From the NCBI RefSeq assembly GCF_001659605.2, contig NC_035178.2:31823127-31887126 (forward strand): 64,000 nucleotides of DNA. Reading direction: 5' to 3'. Source of the DNA: Manihot esculenta. Its lineage: Eukaryota; Streptophyta; Magnoliopsida; Malpighiales; Euphorbiaceae. Below are positions 48,151-59,139 of this stretch, one piece after another (positions within the stretch are counted from its first letter, which is position 1; every line of letters begins with the position of its first letter). The position numbers and the translations under genes were made by a program. Below the pieces are notes generated by a model. That model was not told where the DNA came from and did no database searches. It saw nothing but the letters and a program-made list of their open reading frames with translations.

Positions 48151-48155
48151 GATAT
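48151..48155 (+). repeat. Target site duplication GATAT, right
   Basis: Partner of 35477-35481. Confidence 0.85.
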
Positions 48156-48966
48156 GATATGAGATAGAAAGACCAGGGCAGCCCATTCTACGCCCCTAGC
48201 ACAGAGTAGAGAAAAGACCAGGGCAGCCCATTCTACGCCCCTGGCACAGAGTAAAGAAAAGAATAGGGCAGCCCATTCTACGCCCCTGGCACAGTTGGAC
48301 ATGTTATGTTATGTTAAGCAAAAGTCCTGAGGAGCCCCATTGTGGGTCGGGCATTGGATATGTAGAGGGTTACTGGTGACAAGTCCATCCGAGATGTGAA
48401 TTATTTGTGATGTGATGCATTTCATGAAAGCATATGTTTAATGAACTATTTTTACTGTTCTGCTCACTAGGCTTTAGTAGCTCACCCCTTTCCCCTAACC
48501 CCCAAGGTTGCAGGGGCACAGGTAGCTGTGGGAGAGTCATCAAAGTTCTGGTATAGCATGATGTAATAGAGTTTTAGTGGACATGTAATGTAATGTAATG
48601 TAAAGTAATGTAATGAGGATTAGTATTGTGCTTGGCCCTAATGTTTTTTGTAAATCCCTGTTGTACATGATCTTTATGTAAATGTTTTAATGATGAGATA
48701 TGTTGAACCAGGCTTGACATATGAGATGTTGACCCAACTGGAGCATTTGATGAGGGCTCCAGTAAAGGGTTTTATGTATACAGTTATGATACATGCACAG
48801 GTCAAGCTTGGTATATGAAAAGCTTAAAGTTTTTATGGAAATGTATGATCATGTATGGGATTTTATCAGGTACACAGGATGTATAGTAGGCTTGCTACGG
48901 GTTCCGGCGACCTTAAGTTAATCTAGATCCTAGCACCGGTAGCGGTCCGGTTTCTGGGTCGTTACA
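48156..48966 (+). repeat. Tekay 3' LTR of outer element, right part
   Basis: Continues 34297-35481, with three hairpin units at 48171-48296 and the family terminus GGTCGTTACA. TSD CATTT follows at 48967-48971. Confidence 0.88.
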
Positions 48967-50188
48967 CATTTGGTATCTGATAAGCTAGCAACTAAGTTAG
49001 ATAAATGTAAGTTTGTAGGATATCTAAAAAAAAACTATTGAATATTACTTCTATTATCCCATTGAGAAAAGGTGTTTATCTCAACACATGTTATCTTTCT
49101 AGAAAAGTATTTATTTTGAGAGAAGCAATGGGAGTCAGGTAGAACTTGAAGAAGTTCAAAAACTACAGACAAACATCCAAATGGAACTAGAACTAGAGAC
49201 TGTAATGTTTGTTGTGGAAACACAAGTTAAATCACTACTGTGGAGATTTATTAGGATAAGTCGTGCTCCAATAAGGTTAGACCTTCTTATGGAGACACAT
49301 ATTGAAGTTTCACTCGTACCTGATGAGTCTAACAACTATAAAGAAGCAATGTCTAGCACTGATTCTTCAAATTGGCTTAAAGCCATGAAATTTGAAATGG
49401 ATTCCATGTATATTAACCAAGTATGGACTTTGGTTAATGCACCTGAAGGAACAAAACCCATTGGGTGCAAGTGAGTTTTTAAGAGAAAAACTAACATGGA
49501 AGGTAATGTACAAATGTACAAAGCCAGGCTAGTTGCTAAAGGTTACAAACAAAGACAAGGTGTTGACTTTGATGAAACTTTTTCACCAGAAGCTATGCTT
49601 AAATCCATAAAGATTTTACTTGCAAAAGCAGCATATAATAATTATGAAATTTAGCAAATGGATGTCAAAACAACATTCCTAAATAGGAATCTTCTTGAGA
49701 ATGTGTACATGACACAACCTGAAGGTTTTAAATCTAAGAAATTTCCTAATAAGGTATGAAAATTACAAAGGTCCATTTATGCACTTGAGAAAACTTCGCG
49801 GAGTTGGAACATCCATTTTGAAAAAACAGTCAAATAGTTTGATTTTGTCAAAAGTATGGATGAACCTTGTGTATACAAGAAGGTTAGTAGGAGTGGAGTT
49901 GTATTTCTTATTTTATATGTAGATGACATATTAATAATAGGGAACGATATTCCATTACTATAAATCTGTAAAGATTCAGTTGTCCAAGAATTTCTTCAAG
50001 AAGAATTTGGGAAAAACTTTGTATTATAGGAATTAAGATCTATAGAGATAGATCCAAGAGGTTGCTAGGATTTTCCCAGTCCACTTACTTTGACAAAGTG
50101 CTAAAATGGTTTAGCATGAAGGAATCTAAGAAAGGACTCTTGACTATGTCATTTGAAAGGACTGATGAACTCAAAGTTCATGGATATT
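48967..50188 (+). pseudogene. pol: Ty1/copia RT remnant, continuation of 30062-30708
   Basis: Begins in the inter-domain region (SDKLATKLDKCKFVGYLKK) that follows integrase in copia, then RT: WLKAMKFEMDSMYINQVWTL, RLVAKGYKQRQGVDFDETF, QMDVKTTFLN, and the catalytic LYVDDILIIGND near 49915-49950. At least six stops. It is cut at 50188 by an Athila-like LTR, so RNase H is missing. Confidence 0.85.
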
Positions 50189-51793
50189 TGATAGAGCATA
50201 AATTAGTCCATTTTATCTTGATATTATTGATGATTATTTATATGATTTCTGTTTAATTTAGTGCTTTTGATATTATTTTACAAAAAATGATGTAAAAGGA
50301 CATTTTGGAGAAAATCCCCCTAAACTGCCTTAATTGGAGCAAAAGAGTGCAAGCCTGCCAAGTTGAATTCAAGTCAAGCCAAATAAGGAAAGCATTTTGA
50401 AATTCAAATCTCCAAGATTCATATTCAAATTTTGAATTTCAAGATTCAGCTTAGTAAGGAAGCCAAATCCCAAGATCACATGTTTCCCACTTCATGCCAT
50501 GCACATTCAAAATTCAAATTGCAAAAGGAGGCTCCACCTTCCTTAATTGTGCATGGGCGGCAAGGATAGTGTGAAGACAAGTCTTGGGCACCTTGGGCAG
50601 TATCTTGAAGACACTTGGGCAGCAAGCAAAGACCAAAGGCCCCACTCCTTGCACTTGAACACGTGCCCCACGTTTTTCCCTTCTCACATGTGCATGGATG
50701 GCACATCTTGGACCAAGGGCATTTTGGGCAGCCTCTTGAAGTCTTTTGGGCAGCCTCTTGACACCTCGGGCAGCCTCTTCATAATTAGGAAGCAAGTATC
50801 ATCTAGGGCAACACTTTTCAAGTATAAAAAGATACATAAGGAGCCTCCCCATGCTCTTTCAAGCCCCCCTTGGAGGCACCTACGGTATTCACATCTCTTC
50901 TTCATCTCTTTCTTTATTTTTGGTTTTTGTTTCAGCCATGAGTGGTTGAAACCTTTAATTCTAGTTGAAGATTAGTTGAAACTAAGGTTGTTTTATGGAT
51001 TGTGAGATCTGAACATAAACTATTTGTCTTTGATTTGTTCAATATTCATACAATTTGGTGCTTGAATCTATGATTACTTTGTTGTTTTGATCAAATTGGC
51101 CAATTGATTCTTGATTGCAAGGTAATTGATTGTTAGTTGGGATAATTTTTAGTCCGTAATTGCTGGAATTATTCTAACATAAGAACACTTGGTGTAATAA
51201 CTAAGGAATTGTATGATCTAGCAACATCTCTTGCGTTTGAGTAGTTAGGATTGGATCTCTCTCTTTCTTCATGCAATTGACAATTGTTTTGATGCTTAAG
51301 GCCCAAGGACGTTCCTTGGCAATTTGTTAATTAGTAATTGATTAGAGGACGTTCCCTAATTGATTTAATCATAAGGAGAGACATGGTGGTGAGAAGCATC
51401 TTCCACTTCCATAACTAATCTATTGAATCAATCAAGAGAATATAAGTTTCAATGATCAATCCAAACAACCAAAGTGGATCCATCTCTTCAACTAGACTTT
51501 TCTCATATTGAATTTCTCTTTTATTTAATTACTTGCTCATTTAATTGCTTTCAGTAGTTTGCTAATCAAATCAATCTCAAAACCCCCCTTTTTTACTTTT
51601 ATTGCACTTTATTTTTGTTCCGCTTTCAGTTACTTGCTTTTAGTTTCTCATTCAGTTTAATCTCTTGGTCTTGTTGAGAAAAATAGATAAGTTTTCAATT
51701 CTCTGTGGATTTGATCCTTTACCACTATCTGCAGTTGTAAAATTGTTGATAACCAGAAAGGTTATTTTTGACCGGCTTCGACAACCGCGATCA
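50189..51793 (+). repeat. Athila-like LTR (1605 bp)
   Basis: Starts TGATAGAGCATAA, ends GCGATCA. It corresponds to the TGACAGAGC..TCTGTCA LTR of the left array but is about 520 bp shorter and lacks its U3 tandem repeats. TATA box TATAAAAAG at 50823-50831. Confidence 0.8.
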
Positions 51794-51798
51794 AAAAT

Positions 51799-51816
51799 TG
51801 GCGCCGTTGCCGGGGA
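51799..51816 (+). other. Primer binding site, perfect tRNA-Asp match
   Basis: TGGCGCCGTTGCCGGGGA, complementary to all 18 final bases of plant tRNA-Asp. Confidence 0.92.
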
Positions 51817-51996
51817 GTTGATTTAACTTATTTGTTTTTCTTTCAGGACCAGATCTGCCACCCAAAGAACTTCTCATCGCAGATCTGAACATAAAAAAAA
51901 AAGGTGAAGACCACCTTTGTGCAGGAGCACCTTCTGCAACACATTCGGCCGCCGAACATCTCGCCAAAGGCACAGTCACCATCGCAGATCTGAATC

Positions 51997-52524
51997 ATGG
52001 ATGAGGTAAGTACAACTGCCACTTCTTCTCAGCTTTTTGAACTAACATCTTTTATGAAAGATTTTGCCATAGGACTAGTTCAACAGGTTCAAACATTTCA
52101 GCCACCAAGGCCATATGGGACCTATGCATATGTAGGACACCCAACTGATCAATGTCCTATGCTTTATGGGAATAGTCAGCCTAGACATACATTTGGAGGA
52201 TTCAATGACCAACCAGTTCATGCATATGGAGGATTCTACGAACAACCAAGACATAATACCTACTATAATACATATAATCCAGGTTGGGGAGACTATCCAG
52301 ACTTCAGTTATGCAGAGGCTAACAACTACCAAGATTATCAAGGAAATCAAGCCCAAGAAGAACCTCCAAGTTCCAACCAACACCTTGAAGAGAAGATTAG
52401 GACATTGGTGATTTCTGTGCAAACTCTCCAACAGCAGGTGGAACAATTGACCACCTCAATGAGTGCAACCATGATAAGAAGAGAGGACGAGTTTCAAGAT
52501 GATGAGACAGATGATGAAAGCTAG
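51997..52524 (+). CDS. gag: Athila gag C-terminal fragment fused to the MDEV start (175 aa)
   Basis: Starts MDEVS, as in the left array, then diverges. Residues 45-115 resemble the segment after the zinc knuckle in Athila gag (HPTDQCPML, YNPGWGDYPDFSYAEANNYQ), and a helical C-terminus follows (IRTLVISVQTLQQQVEQLTT). There is no zinc knuckle itself. This ties the whole non-autonomous family to the Athila clade. A perfect 5' splice-site string follows codon 3. It is probably a truncated remnant; the rest of the original frame continues, broken, to 53301. Confidence 0.7.
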   Translation: MDEVSTTATSSQLFELTSFMKDFAIGLVQQVQTFQPPRPYGTYAYVGHPTDQCPMLYGNSQPRHTFGGFNDQPVHAYGGFYEQPRHNTYYNTYNPGWGDYPDFSYAEANNYQDYQGNQAQEEPPSSNQHLEEKIRTLVISVQTLQQQVEQLTTSMSATMIRREDEFQDDETDDES

Positions 52525-53301
52525 CTCACAAGTACAAGAACAAGCTGCTAAAGAGAATCAACCAGAATACTGTTTGTCCAAACAAACTGGTCAAACAGAA
52601 CCTGTTGATAGTTTAGACGTCATTGATTATTTGAGAAAAGATATTTTTTTTATATAAATCGAGATGATATACTAAACAATGATCCTTGCAGGGAAAAGAG
52701 CAAGAAAGAGCAAGAACTGAAAGAAACTGACTGTTGCATCCAACAGGTGGACTGCGAACATGCGTAGAAAAAAGGAGAGCCAATCACACCTCTTTAGATC
52801 AGCCTCGCACAGACTGAAACCACCACCTTTCAGCCGCCGAACCTCTCACCACAGCTTCCATCGCCTGAAACTCCTTTCAGCCTTCCAACGCAAACAGCCC
52901 TTACTCACGAGGAACAAGTGGAAGTCCAATGGCCTAAACCAAAGGCGCATGCAAATCAATGCCTTCCCAAACCTCCGGATAAGGTAGAATTTATTTTGCC
53001 TAAACTTGATGCCAAATTGCAGCCACCTGTGGAGAAATATCAATTGAAGTTGGAAGTGCTAAAAAATGCAAACATAAGGGCTAAAGGCACACCTCATCTG
53101 AAAGAGGAGAAGCTAATCATGTTATTTCATGAGTATATGGAAAAAATAGGATGGGTTATGACCAAATCAAAAGGAATGCTACACTTTTTACTCAATGCAG
53201 TTGGGACGCTTTTCCCTCCCCTAATTACTTTAGCCTTGATCGAGAGGATCGCACCAGGCAGACCACACCCAGGGGAGTACTCAGTTTCTTTTGCATTTTA
53301 A
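52525..53301 (+). pseudogene. Remainder of the gag-like frame with conserved C-terminal domain
   Basis: After the stop near 52522 the homology to the 406-aa protein continues in shifted frames. 52918-53301 is open and matches its C-terminal part (PDKVEFILPKLDAKLQ, KYQLKLEVLKNANIRA, GTPHLKEEKLIML). The poor match of the middle contrasts with the strong match of this end. Confidence 0.7.
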
Positions 53302-53334
53302 TATTTCCAAAACATCGAGGACAATGCATGATTT

Positions 53335-53347
53335 AGGTGTGGGGGTG
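53335..53347 (+). other. Internal PPT-like motif of Athila-like element
   Basis: AGGTGTGGGGGTG after GAGGACAATGCATGATTT, the same block as 2226-2256 and 6716-6746 in the other family. Confidence 0.55.
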
Positions 53348-53789
53348 CATATCTCTGAATTTTTACTTTTAAGTTTATTTTTACTTTAATCTTTAGTTTG
53401 CTTGCATTAGGTAAAATTTTTTCATTTTTGTTATTTTTGCTTTCAATAACACACACACAACCACAACCTTTTTCTTCTTGTTAATTTGCTCTACTCAAAC
53501 TGATGAACTATGTTAGATGAGTTTTCTTTCCATGACCCCATTGATGTGATGACTCTTTAAACTTATGTTGAATCAATTGCAGTGAGTTATATTCATGTTT
53601 GAGAATTGCCTTTTTAATTGAATCTTTGAGCTTACCGAGGTGAAAAATATATTGATGACCCTCATTAGAGAGAATAAATTGAAAGTTGTGTGAATAAACT
53701 TAATGTGACTTGTTTTAGCAATTGGTGTTGATTTGCCCAAATCATTGAGAGAAAGAAAATTCAGCAAAGGCAAAGACCTCAAAAGCACA

Positions 53790-54860
53790 AATCATTAATA
53801 TTGAATGTTGCAAAATAAAATATATTATTGTAAAATATTAAACAAACTTGTTCCTTATCAATATAAATATTAAAACATTGTTTTACTAGACAACATAAAT
53901 AAATAATATTCTTAGAAAGAGATGGAACAAAATAAAAATGATTAAGTTCCAATACTAATCTAGGAGGTAAACCTAAATGGTATCTTCCTATGGCTAATGT
54001 AGCAATTTTTGCTCCATTTACAACTCATAGATCCGCTTCACCTTTATTCATCTTTCTACTACTCACTAGTCCTTGCCAATTGAAACATAAATGTAAACTA
54101 CAACCAGTATTCAATACTCATAATTATTTTCCAAAAGCAGTATTAGTATTATCTTGATAAAATAAATACTTAATATTGAAGCCTTTGTATGCTTCTCCTT
54201 CTTAAGAGACTCTAAGTAGGCCTTGTAATTTCTCTTCCAGTGTCTAGTCTTTCCACAATAGAAGTAAGTCCCTAAGGAGTCAGTCTCCATAGTAGGCTTT
54301 TTGCCCTTCTTTTTGCTTATGCCATCTTTGACCTTAGTTGCCTCTTCCACTTCTTCCCTTTCTTGTTCTTTTGGTAGTAGATCAATCAAAAAATATAATT
54401 GCTTTATTCTTTTTTATAGAATCTTTAGCAGTCCTGAGCATGTTTACTAACTTGAGCAATGTAATGGATATCTTATTCATTTGATAATTTAAGCCATATT
54501 GTCTATAAAAATCTAGAAAAGACTATAGAATTAAGCCCACACATAATTCATAATCCATTAAAAAGCCTAAAGTAGCAAGCCTTTCAATATACCATTCATC
54601 TTCAACCTAAGTTGTATAGCTAAAGTTCCTTCCACCATCTTGTAATAAAATAACTCCTTTGATATCTTATATCATTCCATGTGACACTATTTCTCAAACA
54701 ACTCTTTCATATGGAAGATGGTTTTATGAGAATTCACATGCTCATATTGCTTTTTGGAAGCTTTTGGGACATAGAGGCAAGTATGATAAATGTTGCCCAC
54801 TCACTATCTTTAGTATGCTTTTGATAAGCATCATGCTCCTCAATAGGGAATCATCTTATA
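53790..54860 (-). pseudogene. Ty1/copia gag-protease remnant
   Basis: Reading leftward: gag N-terminal part near 54850-54750 (EEHDAYQKHTKDSEWATFII), gag middle with stops, zinc-knuckle region near 54280-54220 (YFYCGKTRHWKRN, second Cys changed), then protease start near 54030-53940 (NGAKIATLAIGRYHLGLPPR). It abuts the truncated Athila-like element on the left. Orientation is opposite to the copia pol at 48967-50188, so it is a different copy or a rearranged piece. Confidence 0.72.
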
Positions 54861-55034
54861 GAATTGGTGGAATAGGCTTATCCAACACGCATACCACATT
54901 TCATGCATGTGAATAATTCTTAAATTTCGATATTAGTCGATGAAGTTTGAACCACTCAACCTGTTTGCATTAAGAATGCTTCTAAAGTTAGCATTTTAAG
55001 TGCTCGTGGTAATGATCAAGATGTAAAGAAGGCA
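54861..55034. other. Unassigned interval
   Basis: No motif recognised. It may be leader of the copia remnant or the host flank of the Tat element. Confidence 0.3.
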
Positions 55035-55729
55035 TGTTAGACTATGAATATGAATGCTTTAATTTTGGTCATTTAATTACGTAATTTACTAAAAGAATAG
55101 GGAGAGGACAAAAGAGTTAATTACAACCTGATGATCTGAGATCCAGAAAATAGGGTTTTACAAGGGTTCTGTAAAACTGGAAAAAGCTTAGACCTGGAGG
55201 AGAGTATTTCTCCTTTTATATGTTTCCTTTTGTCCGCTAGTGACGTGTAATAGAATGCATGTCATTGGGCCACCTGTCCCTATCACGTTGATATGGACGT
55301 ACGAGGAAATCAGATCGCTGCCCCATGCGTAGCGGCCCCTGATTCTCCCCGGGCGTGCATGCGGATGGTCCCACAAGGCGAACGGGCTGAATTCCTTCCT
55401 GGTTCCGAGCTGGGCCGAAAGTCAAGGTTAAGCCTAGGCCCAGAGGGAATCTATTCATTGGGCCGGAAGAGCTGGGCCGGCCTAATTGAAGAAACTTACT
55501 GGAGCCCGGTCTTTGAGCTGAGTGGGTTGGACCTGGTTCTTGGAGTGGGCTTAGAAGCCTCCAGATTATGGGCTCCCCTAGTGGGCCTGGCCTCAGACCG
55601 AGGCGAAGAAACCCAGCGGTCATCAATTGCCCCTTTACCTTCTCGTCAGTTATTGCCTCAACTAATGAGGGGGTAAATCCCAAGAATCATTATGACCGCG
55701 CCTGTTTATGTATAGCTTCCCTTATAACA
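55035..55729 (-). repeat. Tat element 3' LTR, about 695 bp
   Basis: Minus strand: preceded by a purine run (AAAAAGATGAAAGGG at 55730-55744), starts TGTTATAAGG and ends near TAACA at 55035. A TATA-like CATATAAAAGG lies at 55212-55222, leaving about 180 bp of R-U5. Ends are inferred from the TGTTA/TAACA pair and are not confirmed by a second LTR in the window. Confidence 0.5.
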
Positions 55730-55926
55730 CCCTTTCATCTTTTTGTCATTTTGACTTTCGAATCCCCTCTGTCTTTTTCCACTTCTGGCTTTCCTCTATT
55801 CTTCGTGCACACTGCCATCTTCAATTTCCTGCTTTTATTTTCAAGGTACGCTTTCCTTCCTTTTCCATGAATATCTTTTAAGGATCCTGGCACCGCTGGT
55901 CTAGGGTCTAGCATCATCCCGTCTAG

Positions 55927-56568
55927 CATAAAAACCTCATTCTTAGGGTATATCTTAATATTACCTCCTATTGCCACCTTCAAGACCCTCGCCGGAATGA
56001 AAAGATCTTTCCTTCTGATCCGCATACTTCTGGTATAGTCTATCTTCAGAAAGACGTGAGCTTAGTCTTCTCTGTTAAACAGATAGAGCATGGTTTGTCT
56101 TTTCCCTTGACTTCTTTCTTCCACGGGGTTTTCTATTATTTTGAGATTGCTTCTCGAACGCTGACCCCTAGTTTCCTTTTCTTCATGTCTTTTTTAGAAT
56201 ATGTCTGTCTGAGCGAGGGTTTTACATCCACAGGGCTTCTGTTCAATACCTTCTTCGGGTTGGTCAAGGCGAGCCAAAAGTTTTATTGCTTTGTCTCTCA
56301 TGTAGGTCTATTTTAATCTTGCTTTTGTGACTTTTATTGAGAATCGTTCTGACTTGCCCCGATTTTGGATTTTTTGCAGCTTCTGAAATGAATATGGATC
56401 AGATTAAGTCACCTAAGATTCTTACGCTGCCCAGGGGGATTCTGAACGTTGCCTCGGACGTCCTCCTAGTAGGGCGATCAGTGGGAGGGGTCACCCAACA
56501 AGTGGCCGAAGTCATATCATCTAGGTCGCCCGGCCGACCTCCTCCCCTTGCTTCTGTCCGAGCTTCGA
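55927..56568 (+). pseudogene. Antisense ORF fragment of the Tat element (putative gypsy-type transposon domain)
   Basis: A plus-strand frame opposite to pol, between pol and the 3' LTR. 55927-56301 encodes SVKQIEHGLSFPLTSFFHGV followed by an aromatic-rich helical stretch (LNTFFGLVKASQKFYCF). It resembles the plant putative gypsy-type transposon family (Pfam Transposase_28-like) that some Tat/Grande elements carry as an extra antisense ORF. A possible short intron ends at TTTTTTGCAG (56379), and a second open piece (ASEMNMDQIKSPKILTLPRG) runs to the Tekay insertion at 56569. It has no clear start codon. The family call is from memory of its pattern and is moderate. Confidence 0.45.
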
Positions 56569-58380
56569 TGTAATACCCGGTTAGACTCTGGTATTGGAAT
56601 CCCTACCGTCCGGTGGGATCTCGGATGTCGAAAACCTCTAGAAGGGTAAAGTCATGTTTTCATAAAATGTTTTAATGTATTTTATGGTTTTAATCAAGTA
56701 AGAAATGAGTTTTTGCATGAAAATAATCTTGGAGGAAGACCCAGGTTCGGCCACCGAACCTCAAGTTCGGCCGCCGAACGTGCATGCGCTTTGGGTGTGC
56801 CTTAGGCCCCCAAAACCATGAGTGAGGGAAGTCCAGGTTCGGCCGCCGAACCTTATGTTCGGCCGCCGAACATGGCATGCATGCGGGGGCATGTTCGGCT
56901 CCCGAATGTGGCCTGGCCAGCCACCTATAAAGAGGTCCCTTAGCCGAAATGGGCGAGCTTTTCTCCCCATTTTTGGCCAAGGTGAGCTCTCTGCCGTCCC
57001 TCACCGATCTTGAGTTTCTTCCTTCAAATCTTTCACGATTTTCACAAGTTTTCACTTTGTTTTGAAGATTTTCGCGTATAAAGCAAGTTTTGGAGCTTTT
57101 GAAGTTCAAGAAACTCAATCTCTCCCATCTCCGAGCTTGGGTCGTTTTCCTCTCGATCTTCAAGAGGTAAGAGTTGATCTTGAGCTCATTGCATGTTTTA
57201 AACAAGTTTTAAGTTGATCTATGGGGTAGAAATGCATGTTTAGGTTTTGGTTGGTTTTATGGGTTATGTTAAGTTTTGAGCAATGTATGATGTTTGTGGT
57301 TGCTTGATGTGTTGTAGTTGGGGTTTAAGATAGTTTGAAGCCCCAAGGAGCTTGTTTGCTTGAGTATGCATGTTGTAAATCAGGTTTATGTATGTTTGGT
57401 CCCTCATCTGAGTCCACCTGTGTAGGTTCGGACCCGAGGAACCGAGGAGGTCAGCAGTGCTAGCTGCTTCAGAGTCCTTAGAGCATCAGCCAGAGGTGAG
57501 TAGAACAGAACTATGCTTTAAATTAATAAAATGTTTAGCATGATCCATGCATCATAAATGCCATGTTATGTAGGTTGTATTGCATTAGTAATCACGAATA
57601 TAATGCATTGCATTTATACTATTGATGTGGATGGATGTTGGATGACCCACTAGCTCTCAGTATGTAACTCAGAAAGTCCAGGGCTGCCCATGCCACGCGT
57701 CCTGGCACCATGTCAGAAAGTCCCGGGCTGCCCATGCCACGCGTCCGGGCAAATGCATGATTGTTTAAGGAAATGAGAGTTATTGGTGACAAGTCCATCC
57801 TTGATGTGAAATGTCTATGTTATGATGCATTCCATGAAAGCATGAATAATTAAAATGTTTTGTGGTTCTGCTCACTGGGCTTTTTAGCTCATCCCGTTCC
57901 CTTAACCCCCAGGTTTGCAGGTGCAGGATAGAGCAAGAGGTCGGATAGAGTAAAGTTTTGGTTATGTAATAGCTAGTAGTGGACATGATGGATGTTGTAA
58001 TGTAATGTTGAGTTATGTAATGTAATGTCGGTATTGAGGTTTAAAAGTGTGCTTGACCCTAGCTGTGTAATCCCTTTATGAATGCATGATCTTTTATTGA
58101 TGTTTATGTTTTACCAAACTTAATGCATGATTATGGTACCCCATTGGAGCATTGATGAGGACTCCATGGTGGGGTTAATGTTAATGTCTATGTTAATGCA
58201 TGCACAGGTTGAGTTTGGTTCATGGATGGAAAGAAAAGTTTTAATTTTTATGTATGTTGTTGATCATGTATGGGATTAAACAGGTTCACAGGATGTATGT
58301 TAGGCTTGCTACGAGTCCCGGCGGCCTTAAGCCGATCTGGATCCTAGCGCCGGTAGCGGTCCGATTTGCGGGCTGTTACA
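56569..58380 (+). repeat. Tekay LTR of the truncated copy (1812 bp)
   Basis: Shorter than its relatives because the second CpG-rich cluster is missing near 57380. TATA box at 56925-56935, RY-like motif at 56876-56883. It ends GCGGGCTGTTACA, the closest match in the window to the ends of the palindromic array. Confidence 0.88.
57674..57752 (+). repeat. Hairpin repeat pair with compensating arms
   Basis: The first unit has CCAGG and CCTGG arms; the second has CCCGG and CCGGG with the same loop (GCTGCCCATGCCACGCGT). Confidence 0.8.
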
Positions 58381-58383
58381 GAT

Positions 58384-58396
58384 TGGTATCAGAGCC
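58384..58396 (+). other. Tekay primer binding site of truncated copy
   Basis: TGGTATCAGAGCC three bases after the LTR end. Confidence 0.88.
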
Positions 58397-58653
58397 CTAG
58401 GTTCATATGGTCGGACCTATAGTGTGTCGGGCTCATAGATGTTATAGAAGGTCAAGCACAATAGGAAAGATCATGTCCACTAGGATAGGATGAGTAGTCC
58501 TGTCTTTGATGATGATGTGAAATGCCATGATTATATGCATGTGCATTAATGATATGTTATGTATGCTATGTATGTGATGCGGGTTCATATGTTTTCACAT
58601 GAACCATATGATGCTAATGCTTATGTGATGTGCACTGTTTTTCAGAAGACAGG

Positions 58654-59139
58654 ATGAGGGGAACTCGTCGATCTGCACGATTGACTGGAGTACCACCTGA
58701 GGATGAGGGCATGAGTGCCCGTCCCCCTGCATTGCCAAGGGCAATGTCTAGCAGGTCTAGCAGGGAAAGAGCAGTAAGAGACCCTAGAAGGTCTTTGGAT
58801 ATGAGCAGAAGTAGATCAGTGAGAGAAACAGTTCAAGGTAGGATGTCAGAGGATATGGAGGATCAAATGGATGTAGACCAGAGGAGGGATGGCAGTCTCG
58901 GAGTAAGTATGTCGGAAGAGGGAATGGGAGAGTCCCAAGGAGGCACTCAGGCCTCGGGATTTGTTCAGCCACCTTACTACCCACCCTTTTCTCAAAACCC
59001 CGGGTATTCGATGGGAGGTACATCGGATTACCCCAGCTATAACCCTTATCACTCTCGGATGCCATACCCACCTTACTACCCACCATACTCACAGTACCCT
59101 ATGTATCTACCCCCTCCCTACCATCCAAATCCAGCAGAC
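58654..59139 (+). pseudogene. gag: Tekay gag N-terminal fragment
   Basis: Open from MRGTRRSARLTG through the Arg/Ser-rich and Pro/Tyr-rich segments, without internal stops, then lost at the deletion joint (NPAD at 59139). The cleanest gag start in the window, preceded by TTTTTCAG. Confidence 0.85.

Larger units (their letters stand above)
30709..48966 (+). mobile_element. Outer Tekay element with nested insertions (18.26 kb)
   Basis: Starts TGTAATACCCGG, ends GGTCGTTACA, and is flanked by CATTT. Content: complete 5' LTR, primer site, part of gag, a direct joint into the middle of the 3' LTR (protease to integrase deleted), and that LTR split by the inverted Tekay element 35482-48150. Without the nested element it is about 5.6 kb. 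It has no enzymes left. Confidence 0.9.
50189..53789 (+). mobile_element. Athila-like non-autonomous element, 3'-truncated
   Basis: Diverged relative of the 1-10435 family in the opposite orientation: LTR 50189-51793, tRNA-Asp primer site, internal region with a gag remnant and the shared C-terminal domain, PPT-like motif at 53335. It ends abruptly at about 53789 inside the region corresponding to 1770-1800 of the other family, so the terminal PPT and 3' LTR are absent. Confidence 0.85.
56569..59139 (+). mobile_element. Tekay element, 3'-truncated, inside the Tat element
   Basis: LTR 56569-58380, primer site and the first part of gag, then an abrupt change near 59139. Inserted after TTCGA (56564-56568); the partner duplication is absent because the right side was deleted. 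It separates the antisense ORF fragment from the Tat spacer. Confidence 0.85.

Noticed and set aside
50464..50975. Overlapping frames of 73-142 codons
   Set aside because: They lie in the LTR of the Athila-like element around its TATA box; sequence matches the noncoding LTR of the left array.
53798..53802. ATATT at the right edge of the truncated Athila-like element, matching 50184-50188, as a target duplication
   Set aside because: The element is truncated there without a 3' LTR, and the match is a common AT-rich string about nine bases from the break.
55237..55683. Frames of 127-148 codons on both strands of the Tat LTR
   Set aside because: They overlap the LTR U3 and each other, and neither shows a domain.
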